Source: Bacillota bacterium (lineage in GTDB: Bacteria; Bacillota; Clostridia; Christensenellales; CAG-138). From it: a stretch of DNA of 14,544 bases. The notes beneath the pieces were generated by a model. It worked only from the letters and a program-made list of their open reading frames with translations, ran no database searches and was not told where the DNA came from. The stretch covers positions 1 through 14,544 of the forward strand of contig JAEYHP010000068.1 of the NCBI GenBank assembly GCA_023409435.1, in the 5' to 3' direction. Made by a program: the position numbers and the translations under genes. Of the stretch, positions 6,626 to 13,136 are shown in pieces (the stretch's first letter is position 1; every line of letters starts with the position of its first letter).

Positions 6626-7309
6626 TCAAATTATATCCAGTTCCGCGCCGTGCTCCTTCAGATAGCGCCTTGCCATTTTATACTGCGGCAGTATGTTTTG
6701 CACCAGCTTCCAAAAAGCCGGGGAATGATCGCGGCGCTTGATGTGGCATAATTCATGCACCGCCACATAATCGATCACGTGTAGCGGCGCCAGCACAAGC
6801 CGCCAGACCAAGTTGATGCTGTTGTTCGGCCCGCAGGAGCCCCACCTCCCGCGCGCGGAAGAAAGGCGGACGCTGCCCGGCGTAACGCCGATAACCGGCG
6901 CGTAATACTGAAGCCTGTCGTAAAACACGGCGCGTGCCTGGCGTCTGTACCACTCTGTAAGCAGCGTTTTCGCTTCCTCCGGCGTGCAGGGCGGAAGCAG
7001 CAGCAATCCCTCTTCCGTGCGGATTTTTTTTAACCCGGCATGGTAACGCAATAGATACGGCTCGCCTAAAAAAAGAAATGTCTCGCACTCAAAGTATGCA
7101 TGTGTACTTTTCCGAGCCATACGGGCAAACTGTTCCGCCTGCTTTTTTATAATCCAGTCCGCCTTGCCATACACCGCCTGCTCTATCTGCGCAAGCGGCA
7201 TCCGTAGGGGCGCGCGCACAATGAGCAGCCCCTCTTCGGTCACGGTCAGCCCGACCGTTTTTCTTTTGGAGCGTACCAGTTGGTTGATTTCGGGGAGTGT
7301 TTTGTTCAT
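6626..7309 (-). CDS. YgjP-type zinc metallopeptidase (DUF45/SprT-like)
   Basis: 227 residues. A zinc site HELCH at 185-189 is followed by H195 in RRDHSPAFWKLV, the spacing used by YgjP/WLM-like metallopeptidases. RGRWGSC (153-159) just upstream is the conserved block of the family. There is no signal peptide or membrane segment, so it should be cytoplasmic. Substrates of the bacterial family are poorly known. The ATG at 7309 has a GGAG about nine bases upstream. It is the first gene of a likely two-gene unit with yjbQ and is transcribed from the promoter at 7358-7386. Confidence 0.9.
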   Translation of the reverse strand: MNKTLPEINQLVRSKRKTVGLTVTEEGLLIVRAPLRMPLAQIEQAVYGKADWIIKKQAEQFARMARKSTHAYFECETFLFLGEPYLLRYHAGLKKIRTEEGLLLLPPCTPEEAKTLLTEWYRRQARAVFYDRLQYYAPVIGVTPGSVRLSSARGRWGSCGPNNSINLVWRLVLAPLHVIDYVAVHELCHIKRRDHSPAFWKLVQNILPQYKMARRYLKEHGAELDII

Positions 7310-7357
7310 GTGCTGCGCTCCGGCATTTTGTTATAGATATTAACATCGCTTTTCCCC

Positions 7358-7386
7358 AGTATACCGTATCGAAAGGGGCAAGGCAA
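7358..7386 (-). promoter_or_regulatory. sigma-A promoter of the YgjP-yjbQ unit
   Basis: On the minus strand TTGCCT (7381-7386) is separated by 17 bp from TATACT (7358-7363). The expected start is near 7351, about 40 bases before the ATG. Confidence 0.5.
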
Positions 7387-7418
7387 ACAACGAGAAAAAC
7401 TGGTGAAAAGAGCATAAA

Positions 7419-7445
7419 CTGGCACTCGAACGCATAGAGTGCTAA
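7419..7445 (+). promoter_or_regulatory. CIRCE operator (HrcA binding site) of the hsp20 gene
   Basis: CTGGCACTC, nine bases, then GAGTGCTAA. The CIRCE consensus is TTAGCACTC-N9-GAGTGCTAA; the right arm matches 9 of 9 and the left arm 7 of 9. It lies upstream of a heat-shock gene, as expected for HrcA repression. The arms also overlap a possible promoter: CTGGCA at 7419-7424 and an extended -10, TGCTAAAGT, at 7440-7448 (18-bp spacer). Confidence 0.85.
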
Positions 7446-7513
7446 AGTCTTCTTTTCTACAAAAATTCCGCCAAACTTCTGCAACAATGGCGGGTTATGA
7501 TATACCCATAAAA

Positions 7514-7544
7514 GGGAGCGCCTCCCGAATGGGAAGCGCCGCCC
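7514..7544 (+). promoter_or_regulatory. hairpin in the hsp20 leader
   Basis: An interrupted 11-bp stem: GGG (7514-7516) with CCC (7542-7544), GCGC (7518-7521) with GCGC (7536-7539), TCCC (7523-7526) with GGGA (7531-7534), loop GAAT. No T run follows on the plus strand. Its left arm contains CCTCC (7521-7525), complementary to the GGAGG ribosome binding site at 7571-7575. Confidence 0.4.
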
Positions 7545-7582
7545 CCTAAGATACTAAACACAAAAATAAAGGAGGTTTTCAT

Positions 7583-8005
7583 ATGCGTGGTTTGACGCCA
7601 TTCCGCAATGTACGCGGTATCACAAACTATTTCGATGACTTTGAAAAAGCCTTCTTTGGCGGATTGCCGGGCTTTGGGTGGGGTACGTTCCGTACCGATA
7701 TTGTGGACAAAGGCGACAAATTCCTCTTGAAGGCGGATCTTCCGGGCGTAGCCAAGGAAGATATCCATCTGGACCTTGATGGCAACGATCTTGTCATCAG
7801 CGTGAAGCATGAGGAGGACAAAGAGGACAAGGGCGAAAACTTCGTTCGCCGCGAGCGGGTCTACGGCTCCTACTGCCGCAGCTTTGATGTAACCGGCGTG
7901 GATGCCGATAAAATCACCGCGTCCTACAGGGACGGCGTGCTGGAGCTCTCCCTTCCCAAGCTGGCGGGAAAAGCCGCCGCGGGCAGGAAGATTGATATAG
8001 ATTGA
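7583..8005 (+). CDS. hsp20: Hsp20/alpha-crystallin small heat-shock protein
   Basis: 140 residues, the usual length. The N-terminal arm carries FDDFEKAFFGG. The alpha-crystallin domain spans about 36-128, with DKFLLKADLPGVAKEDI at its start and the diagnostic YRDGVLELSLPK near its end. The C-terminus RKIDID supplies an IxI-like anchor for oligomers. It acts in the cytoplasm as an ATP-independent holdase for unfolding proteins. GGAGG sits seven bases before the ATG. CIRCE upstream indicates HrcA repression released on heat or proteotoxic stress. It is monocistronic, followed by two hairpins. Confidence 0.95.
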   Translation: MRGLTPFRNVRGITNYFDDFEKAFFGGLPGFGWGTFRTDIVDKGDKFLLKADLPGVAKEDIHLDLDGNDLVISVKHEEDKEDKGENFVRRERVYGSYCRSFDVTGVDADKITASYRDGVLELSLPKLAGKAAAGRKIDID

Positions 8006-8019
8006 TGTTCCTCTCTGAT

Positions 8020-8057
8020 CAAGCAACAGCGGGCCCATTTGGGCCCGCTGTTGCTTG
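8020..8057 (+). terminator. perfect 18-bp hairpin after hsp20
   Basis: CAAGCAACAGCGGGCCCA (8020-8037) pairs perfectly with 8040-8057 across a two-base TT gap. It starts 15 bases after the stop codon. There is no T run directly after it on the plus strand (TCGAAAAAA follows), so it is an atypical terminator, possibly an RNA 3'-end stabiliser. Confidence 0.6.
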
Positions 8058-8060
8058 TCG

Positions 8061-8084
8061 AAAAAATGCCGTACGGTATTTTTT
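8061..8084. terminator. second hairpin with A and T runs, likely bidirectional terminator
   Basis: AAAAAATGCC (8061-8070) pairs with GGTATTTTTT (8075-8084), including one G-T pair, around a GTAC loop. The T run continues to 8085. The GC part is short, so terminator strength is uncertain, but it lies three bases after the 18-bp hairpin. Confidence 0.5.
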
Positions 8085-8093
8085 TGAGGTTTA

Positions 8094-8323
8094 CAGGAAC
8101 AACCTGCGCCCTTACGGTGACGGCGACGGCCCGCAGGCCTAGTGTCCGAGGCGTCTCCCGCCAAGGACCGGTTGTTCCTGCAAGGCTTTTCTGCCGCCAC
8201 CGCACATGTCGCTGGCGGCGAAGCCTCCGGAGGCCAGAGCCAAGCGCTGCCAGTGGCAGATGAAGCGAGGCAGAAGGCCAGTGAGCAAAGGAGCGCCACG
8301 CATAAGGGAACGGTGCGACCATT
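8094..8323. repeat. structured non-coding block, candidate dispersed repeat
   Basis: The 533 bp between hsp20 and the Crp/Fnr gene contain no credible intact gene. This part is unusually dense in inverted repeats: CAGGAACAACC (8094-8104) with its perfect complement at 8170-8180; GCCGCCA (8193-8199) with TGGCGGC (8213-8219); the 12-bp palindrome GCCTCCGGAGGC (8223-8234); and CTGCCA-g-TGGCAG (8247-8259). Several overlapping minus-strand frames are open here but read as low-complexity Arg/Pro/Leu-rich strings without family features. It could be a dispersed intergenic repeat, a decayed mobile element or a structured RNA. Confidence 0.4.
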
Positions 8324-8446
8324 GTGAACTGTGAAACGGCCCCCGAATTCCCCAAGGAGTTTTTAGACAGACTGTAGCGGGCCTATGCCTATCTGGGCCG
8401 CTATTGCGTTTCAAATTCGTTGGATTTTCTGTACGGCTGCCGATAA
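8324..8446 (+). pseudogene. small ORF interrupted by an in-frame TAG
   Basis: From a GTG at 8324 the frame reads NCETAPEFPKEFLDRL, meets TAG at 8375-8377, then continues RAYAYLGRYCVSNSLDFL to a TAA at 8444-8446. Both halves look protein-like in composition, suggesting a broken small gene or a fragment of one. There is no good ribosome binding site and I do not recognise the family. Chance is a real alternative. Confidence 0.2.
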
Positions 8447-8473
8447 AGCACTTTGACGTGATTTTCCCACGCA

Positions 8474-8502
8474 TTGACAGGGTATTCCCCCGCATATAAG
8501 AT
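8474..8502 (+). promoter_or_regulatory. sigma-A promoter of the Crp/Fnr gene
   Basis: Perfect TTGACA (8474-8479), 17 bp, then TAAGAT (8497-8502); an alternative -10, TATAAG, at 8495 would give a 15-bp spacer. The expected start is about 30 bases before the ATG. Confidence 0.6.
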
Positions 8503-8538
8503 GAGATTGACCCATTCAATAAAGAAAGGCCGGTGGAC

Positions 8539-9210
8539 ATGACGGGTACGAAAAGCAGCTTGGGTGCCCTGTTTCCCGTATGGAACGATATGGCCGAGAA
8601 GGACCGCGCGCTTTTGGAGCGCGCCGCGACGGAGCGCGTGGTGCCGCAGGGCACCATATTGCAAAACGGCTCCGTGGACTGTGTGGGCCTTTTCTTAGTG
8701 CAGACGGGGCAACTCCGCGCGTACATACTTTCCGACGAAGGCAAGGAGGTCACGCTCTATCGGCTGTTTGAGCGGGATATGTGCCTGTTTTCGGCATCCT
8801 GCCTGTTGAACGGCATACAGTTTGATATCTGGCTGGAAGCGGAGCGGGAAACGCGGCTGTGGGTGCTGCCGGTCAACACCTATCAGGAACTGATGAAATC
8901 CTCGCTGACCGTCGCCAACTACACCAACGAGCTACTTGCCTCCCGGCTTTCGGACGTCATGTGGCTGCTGGACGCCGTGCTTTTTAAGAGCATCGACGCC
9001 CGGCTTGCCGCGTTTTTGCTGGAGGAAAGCGGCATTGAAGGCGGGGATACGCTTTCCATCACCCATGAGCGCATCGCGCATCATCTGGGTACCGCGCGGG
9101 AAGTAGTGACCCGCATGCTCAAATATTTTCAGGACGAAGGCATCGTCCGACTTTCCCGCGGAGGGATTGCGCTTACTGACCGCAAAAAGCTGGACACTCT
9201 GTTAAAATAA
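8539..9210 (+). CDS. Crp/Fnr family transcriptional regulator
   Basis: 223 residues. The N-terminal cyclic-nucleotide-binding-like fold (about 10-120) has VVPQGTILQNG and LFLVQTGQLRAYI. The dimer helix is about 124-150. The C-terminal winged helix (about 155-220) contains LSITHERIAHHLGTAREVVTR (172-192) as the DNA-binding part. The cAMP-binding signature is not obvious. Three cysteines lie in the sensor half, C48, C82 and C88 (MCLFSASC), which could serve redox or Fe-S sensing. ATG 8539 has AAAGG nine bases upstream; an in-frame GTG at 8533 would be too close to it. It stands directly upstream of trxA and a candidate binding site, so thioredoxin is its likeliest target. Confidence 0.9.
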   Translation: MTGTKSSLGALFPVWNDMAEKDRALLERAATERVVPQGTILQNGSVDCVGLFLVQTGQLRAYILSDEGKEVTLYRLFERDMCLFSASCLLNGIQFDIWLEAERETRLWVLPVNTYQELMKSSLTVANYTNELLASRLSDVMWLLDAVLFKSIDARLAAFLLEESGIEGGDTLSITHERIAHHLGTAREVVTRMLKYFQDEGIVRLSRGGIALTDRKKLDTLLK

Positions 9211-9231
9211 TCGGTGAAATAACCTCTCTTT

Positions 9232-9272
9232 GTAACATTGTCACGGTAGAACCGCTCCGTTTTGTTTATTAT
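9232..9272 (+). promoter_or_regulatory. trxA promoter with a candidate Crp/Fnr-type site
   Basis: GTAACATTGTCAC (9232-9244) is a 13-bp palindrome with five of six pairs matching. TATTAT (9267-9272) is a good -10, with the start expected near 9279 and no recognisable -35. The palindrome centre then falls at about -41, the class II activator position for Crp/Fnr proteins. Inferred from spacing and symmetry. Confidence 0.4.
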
Positions 9273-9307
9273 TAAGATAACAGAAATTTCAAACGGAGGA
9301 TGAGACG

Positions 9308-9646
9308 ATGTCTGACCTTACAATTACGCAGAACAATTTTAAAACCGAGGTATTGGATTCAAAAACGCCCGTGCTGGTAGATTTCTGGGCTTCCTGGTGC
9401 GGCCCCTGCCGCATGCTTACCCCTGTGGTGGATCAAATCGCAGAGGAAAAGGAGGGAGCGCTCAAAGTCGCCAAAATCAACGTGGACGACGAGCCGCAGC
9501 TTGCGGCGCAGTTTGGCGTGATGAGCATTCCGACCCTCATGCTGTTCCGGGATGGGCGGCCTGTCTCAAAATCCGTCGGCGTCCGGCCCAAGCAGGCCAT
9601 ATTGGGCATGCTGGAAGAGCAGGATGAGGAAGCGCAGGAAGCATAA
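9308..9646 (+). CDS. trxA: thioredoxin
   Basis: 112 residues, close to the usual 105-110. Active site WCGPC at 30-34, buried D25 in VLVDFWASW, and the cis-proline P75 in MSIPTLMLF are all present. It reduces protein disulfides in the cytoplasm, being recharged by thioredoxin reductase (not in this window). A short acidic tail (EEQDEEAQEA) extends past the usual end. GGAGG lies eight bases before the ATG. It sits 97 bp after the Crp/Fnr gene with its own promoter elements, and converges on the Mrp gene through a shared terminator. Confidence 0.95.
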   Translation: MSDLTITQNNFKTEVLDSKTPVLVDFWASWCGPCRMLTPVVDQIAEEKEGALKVAKINVDDEPQLAAQFGVMSIPTLMLFRDGRPVSKSVGVRPKQAILGMLEEQDEEAQEA

Positions 9647-9655
9647 AGAAGAGTA

Positions 9656-9686
9656 CGGATGCATACCCCCATCACCAATGCATCCG
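9656..9686. repeat. 9-bp inverted repeat just after trxA
   Basis: CGGATGCAT (9656-9664) and ATGCATCCG (9678-9686) form a perfect stem with a 13-base loop. It starts nine bases after the trxA stop and precedes the true terminator. It could stabilise the trxA mRNA 3' end. Confidence 0.45.
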
Positions 9687-9710
9687 AATCGGTTCATAGA
9701 ATAGCCCCTA

Positions 9711-9743
9711 GCAAAAGCCGCCCGATTTCAGGCGGCTTTTTGC
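9711..9743. terminator. bidirectional terminator between trxA and the Mrp gene
   Basis: AAAAGCCGCC (9713-9722) pairs with GGCGGCTTTT (9731-9740), eight-base loop; flanking GC pairs extend it with one bulge. It has T runs on both strands, so it serves both convergent genes. Confidence 0.9.
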
Positions 9744-9756
9744 TGTCGAAAATTCT

Positions 9757-10599
9757 TTATTTTGCCAACGCATCCGTTGCGATCACTTTCGCAAGGCCAT
9801 TTAGCCACTCGCCGTCAAACAGCTCAATCATGCCGGTATCGCAGGCCGCCGCAAGCTTCGGGTCAATCGGCAGGCGCGCTGTGTGCGGAATGCTGTGCTT
9901 TTCCGAAAGCGCCGCGATACGGCTTTCCCCGAACACGGAAATCTCTTTTCCGCAGTCCGGACACTTTACATAACTCATATTTTCCACTAAGGCCAGCACC
10001 GGCACCTGCATCATATGCGCCATATTGGCGGCCTTCTCTACGATCATGCCCACCAGCTGCTGCGGCGAGGTCACAATCACGATGCCGTCCACCGGAATGG
10101 CCTGGAACACAGTAAGCGGCACGTCGCCGGTGCCAGGTGGCATATCGATAAACATGACGTCCACATCCCCCCAAACTACGTCCGTCCAGAACTGCTTGAC
10201 GGTGCCCGCGATAATGGGCCCGCGCCATACGACGGGGTCGGTCTCGTTGGGCAGCAGCAGGTTCACGGACATGGCGCGGATGCCTGTCTTTGTGATGGCG
10301 GGGTACATGCCTTCCTCGCTCGCGGTGGCTTTTTCATGCAGCCCGAACGTCTGGGGAATGGAAGGGCCGGTGATGTCCGCATCCAATATCGCGGTCTTCA
10401 AGCCTGCCCGCTGCGTCAGGACAGCCAGCAGGGAGGTCACAAGGGATTTCCCCACGCCGCCTTTTCCGCTGACCACGCCGATGATATGGCGGATATGGCT
10501 CAATTCGTGCGGTTTTTCCCGAAACTCGGCAAAGGATTTTTTACGGTCACTGCAGTTCTTGCTGCAGCCGGAACAATCCTGTGTACAGTTGCTGCTCAT
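9757..10599 (-). CDS. mrp: Mrp/NBP35 family Fe-S cluster carrier ATPase
   Basis: 280 residues. The N-terminus has a cysteine cluster C5, C9, C12, C16, typical of NBP35-type members. The deviant Walker A SGKGGVGKS is at 44-52, a Walker-B-like block DVDVMFIDMPPGTGD at 145-159, and the C-terminal CPDC pair (C213, C216) can bridge a [4Fe-4S] cluster in the dimer. It binds and delivers Fe-S clusters to apoproteins in the cytoplasm, using ATP. AAGGAGG precedes the ATG. It has its own strong promoter and converges on trxA; the neighbourhood suggests redox and Fe-S maintenance. The N-terminal DUF59 domain of many bacterial Mrp proteins is absent. Confidence 0.95.
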   Translation of the reverse strand: MSSNCTQDCSGCSKNCSDRKKSFAEFREKPHELSHIRHIIGVVSGKGGVGKSLVTSLLAVLTQRAGLKTAILDADITGPSIPQTFGLHEKATASEEGMYPAITKTGIRAMSVNLLLPNETDPVVWRGPIIAGTVKQFWTDVVWGDVDVMFIDMPPGTGDVPLTVFQAIPVDGIVIVTSPQQLVGMIVEKAANMAHMMQVPVLALVENMSYVKCPDCGKEISVFGESRIAALSEKHSIPHTARLPIDPKLAAACDTGMIELFDGEWLNGLAKVIATDALAK

Positions 10600-10680
10600 A
10601 AAAGAAGCCTCCTTCTCGTTAAAACGCGCCTCGCGTCATACCATTCTATGTTGGCGCGAATTTGCCGCGCATGTAACCCC

Positions 10681-10708
10681 ACTTTAGCATGTTTTTTTGT
10701 CCTGTCAA
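10681..10708 (-). promoter_or_regulatory. sigma-A promoter of the Mrp gene
   Basis: On the minus strand a perfect TTGACA (10703-10708), 16 bp, then TAAAGT (10681-10686) with an upstream TG making an extended -10 (TGCTAAAGT). The leader is about 75 bases. Confidence 0.65.
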
Positions 10709-10755
10709 CCATACGGCATGGGAATATCGGCAGGGAGTGACCGGGATGATTTCTA

Positions 10756-10784
10756 TTGCGTATCCTGCTGTTAACAGGTAAACT
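10756..10784 (+). promoter_or_regulatory. promoter of galE with a palindrome in the spacer
   Basis: TTGCGT (10756-10761), 17 bp, TAAACT (10779-10784). The spacer contains the perfect 10-bp palindrome CTGTTAACAG (10768-10777), a possible operator. The start would be about 40 bases before the ATG. Confidence 0.4.
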
Positions 10785-10828
10785 TTGTATGAAAGCAATA
10801 ATGGAAAAAAGATCATTGGAGGAAGCGC

Positions 10829-11848
10829 ATGAAGGCGGAAGGAAAAATACTGGTCACGGGCGGCGCGGGGTATATCGGCAGCCATACGGCGGTCACACTG
10901 CTTCAGGCGGGGTACGATATTGTAATATTGGATGATTTTCACAACGCCAAGCCCGAGGCGCTTGAGCGTATCCGCCTGCTCGGCGGGCGGGAATTTGCCT
11001 TCTATGAAGCGGATATTTTGGATGCGGCGGCGATGCGCAAACTGTTTTCTCAGGAGCGCATTGCGGCGGTCGTCCATTTCGCCGGGTGGAAGGCGGTGGG
11101 CGAGTCCGTTCGAAAGCCGCTTGAATACTACGAAAACAACGTAAGCGGCACGATCTCTCTTCTGCGTGTCATGCGGGAGGCGGGCTGCAAAAAGCTGGTG
11201 TTCTCCTCTTCCGCCACCGTATACGGTATGAACAACCCTGTCCCCTACCGGGAAGGGGACCCCACCTCCGCCATCAATCCATATGGCAGCACTAAGGTGA
11301 TGATCGAGCGGATCTTAGAGGACCTCTGCGTCTCGGACCCGGAGTGGAGTGTTGCGAACCTTCGGTACTTCAACCCCATCGGCGCGCATGAAAGCGGCTT
11401 GCTGGGCGAGGACCCAAATGATATTCCCAACAACCTGTTCCCCTACATCCTGCAGGTGGCGGCGGGCATGCGGCCCAATTTGAATGTATTCGGGAACGAT
11501 TACGATACGCCGGACGGCACGGGCGTACGGGACTATATCCATGTCATGGACCTGGCCCTTGGGCATATCGCGGCGCTGGAGCACGCACTGCAATCCTCCG
11601 GCGTTCAGGCGGTGAACCTGGGAACCGGCAGCGGCACAAGCGTATTGGAGCTTGTCCGCGCGTTCGAGCAGGCGAGCGGAAGGAGCATTCCGTACACGAT
11701 CGTAGGCAGGCGGCCGGGCGACGTCGCCTCCTGCTACGCGGATACCAAAAAGGCGGAAGAGCTTTACGGCTGGAAGGCCAAACGGGACATCAACAAAATG
11801 TGCGAGGACGGCTGGCGTTACGCCAAACAGCGTTACGGCATCGAATAA
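10829..11848 (+). CDS. galE: UDP-glucose 4-epimerase
   Basis: 339 residues, the normal length. NAD-binding Rossmann motif TGGAGYIGSH at 10-19, adenine-binding DDFHNA at 35-40, and the short-chain dehydrogenase active site SSSATVYG (126-133) with Y152 and K156 in NPYGSTK. RYFNPIGAHESGLLGEDP and GTGVRDYIHVMDLA are diagnostic GalE blocks. It interconverts UDP-glucose and UDP-galactose, and in many bacteria also UDP-GlcNAc and UDP-GalNAc; the adjacent nagA makes an amino-sugar role plausible. GGAGG lies a few bases before the ATG. It appears to be transcribed alone, divergent from the Mrp gene. Confidence 0.95.
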   Translation: MKAEGKILVTGGAGYIGSHTAVTLLQAGYDIVILDDFHNAKPEALERIRLLGGREFAFYEADILDAAAMRKLFSQERIAAVVHFAGWKAVGESVRKPLEYYENNVSGTISLLRVMREAGCKKLVFSSSATVYGMNNPVPYREGDPTSAINPYGSTKVMIERILEDLCVSDPEWSVANLRYFNPIGAHESGLLGEDPNDIPNNLFPYILQVAAGMRPNLNVFGNDYDTPDGTGVRDYIHVMDLALGHIAALEHALQSSGVQAVNLGTGSGTSVLELVRAFEQASGRSIPYTIVGRRPGDVASCYADTKKAEELYGWKAKRDINKMCEDGWRYAKQRYGIE

Positions 11849-11877
11849 ATTTTGCCGCTGGTTGGCGTTTTGTGATT

Positions 11878-11902
11878 GGGGATGGCAGACTGCGCCGTCC
11901 CC
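11878..11902 (+). terminator. hairpin after galE, weak terminator
   Basis: GGGGATGGC (11878-11886) pairs with GCCGTCCCC (11894-11902), one G-T pair, seven-base loop. Only a short T run follows (GTTTC), so termination may be partial. Confidence 0.45.
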
Positions 11903-11904
11903 GT

Positions 11905-11933
11905 TTCATACGGGCTTTTTCGGATGATACAAT
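11905..11933 (+). promoter_or_regulatory. promoter of nagA
   Basis: TTCATA (11905-11910), 17 bp, TACAAT (11928-11933) with a TG one base upstream (extended -10). The start would be near 11940, leaving a short leader. Confidence 0.45.
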
Positions 11934-11962
11934 AGGTAGGAGAAACAAAGGGGGCAATAGGC

Positions 11963-13072
11963 ATGCTTATCAAAAACGCGCGGGTGTTCCTGCCCGACGG
12001 AAGCTTTCAAAAAACCGACATGCGCTTTGACGCTCGTATCATAGAAACCGGCTCCCTTGCGGGCGAGGGTGTGGACGAGGAAGGACTGACCCTTATCCCC
12101 GGCCTGGTGGATCTGCACACCCATGGCGCCATGGGGGAGGACATATCGGACGGCAGCGCAAAAGCGCTTATTGAAATGGCGGCGTTTTGCGCGGACAACG
12201 GCGTCACCTCGTTTTTGCCCACCACCATGACGCTTGATGAAGAAACGCTCACGGGCGCCATGCGCACCATACGGGAATACAAAAACGAACACGGTGCAAG
12301 GGCAATCGGCGTGCGGCTGGAAGGGCCGTTTTTGAGCGCCAAACGCAAGGGCGCGCAGGCGGCGGAACACCTGCACACGCCGGATATTGAATTGCTCAGG
12401 CGGCTAAACGAGGCCTCCGGTTCCCTGGTTCGTATTGTGGATATTGCCCCCGAGCTTCCGGGCGCGATGGAATTTATCAAAGAAGCTTCGGCGCTCTGCC
12501 GCGTTTCGCTCGCGCACAGCGCGGCGAATTACGATATTGCGGTGGAGGCGTTCCATAACGGGGCTACAGAGGTCACGCATCTGTTCAACGCCATGGAGCC
12601 GTTTTTGCACCGCGCGCCGGGCATTGTGGGCGCGGCGGCGGATGAAAACGCGTATGTAGAAGCCATTGTGGACGGCATACACCTGCACCCGGCCATGGTG
12701 CGCTCGGTGTTTAAGCTCTTTGAGCGCGTCTGCCTCATCAGCGATTCCATGCGCGGCGCGGGCCTGCCCGACGGCGAATATCCTCTGGGCGGCCAGGCAG
12801 TGCATGTAAAGGACGGCAAGTGTACGCTTTCGGACGGTACCATCGCGGGCTCGGGCATCAACCTGATGACAGGGCTCCGGCGTTCCGTCGAATTTGGCAT
12901 TCCTTTGGAACGGGCGGTTGCCGCGGCGACTATGGTGCCCGCCAAAGCGATCGGCATGGAAAAGGAGATCGGCGTCATAGCCCCCGGCGCGCGCGCGGAT
13001 TTTGTATTGCTGGACAGTTCGCTCAACGTCCGCTCCGTCTACATCGGCGGCGCGGAGTGGAAACGGCCGTAA
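11963..13072 (+). CDS. nagA: N-acetylglucosamine-6-phosphate deacetylase
   Basis: 369 residues, typical length. Amidohydrolase features in order: PGLVDLHTHG (46-55), RLEGPFLS (118-125) with metal ligand E120, H185 in LAHSAAN, H206 in THLFNAM, DGIH (237-240), and the catalytic D261 in LISDSM. It converts GlcNAc-6-phosphate to glucosamine-6-phosphate in the cytoplasm, feeding cell-wall recycling or glycolysis via NagB, which is not in this window. AAAGGGGG lies eight bases before the ATG. It follows galE by 114 bp that hold a hairpin and a separate promoter. No NagR operator was identified. Confidence 0.95.
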   Translation: MLIKNARVFLPDGSFQKTDMRFDARIIETGSLAGEGVDEEGLTLIPGLVDLHTHGAMGEDISDGSAKALIEMAAFCADNGVTSFLPTTMTLDEETLTGAMRTIREYKNEHGARAIGVRLEGPFLSAKRKGAQAAEHLHTPDIELLRRLNEASGSLVRIVDIAPELPGAMEFIKEASALCRVSLAHSAANYDIAVEAFHNGATEVTHLFNAMEPFLHRAPGIVGAAADENAYVEAIVDGIHLHPAMVRSVFKLFERVCLISDSMRGAGLPDGEYPLGGQAVHVKDGKCTLSDGTIAGSGINLMTGLRRSVEFGIPLERAVAAATMVPAKAIGMEKEIGVIAPGARADFVLLDSSLNVRSVYIGGAEWKRP

Positions 13073-13100
13073 AATATTTTCAGCATATGCATAATCTCCG

Positions 13101-13136
13101 TCCCTCCACGCATGCTGAATGCGGGAGGGATTTTTT
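13101..13136 (+). terminator. terminator hairpin overlapping the next gene's ribosome binding site
   Basis: A 12-bp stem with one bulged A: TCCCTCC (13101-13107) with GGAGGGA (13124-13130), and CGCAT (13109-13113) with ATGCG (13119-13123), loop GCTGA. Six T follow directly (13131-13136). It begins 29 bases after the nagA stop. The 3' arm contains GGGAGGG, the only Shine-Dalgarno for the ATG at 13137. Confidence 0.85.

Noticed and set aside
7457..8299. 280-codon minus-strand open frame opposite hsp20 and the repeat block
   Set aside because: It overlaps the clear hsp20 gene and two hairpins, and its translation has no family features; the frame is open because of GC-rich composition.
8094..8340. 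RNase P RNA, tmRNA, 6S or SRP RNA in the structured block
   Set aside because: None of the conserved core words of these RNAs could be found.
10025..10687. 220-codon plus-strand frame opposite the Mrp gene
   Set aside because: Antisense to a well-supported ATPase gene, no plausible domain content.
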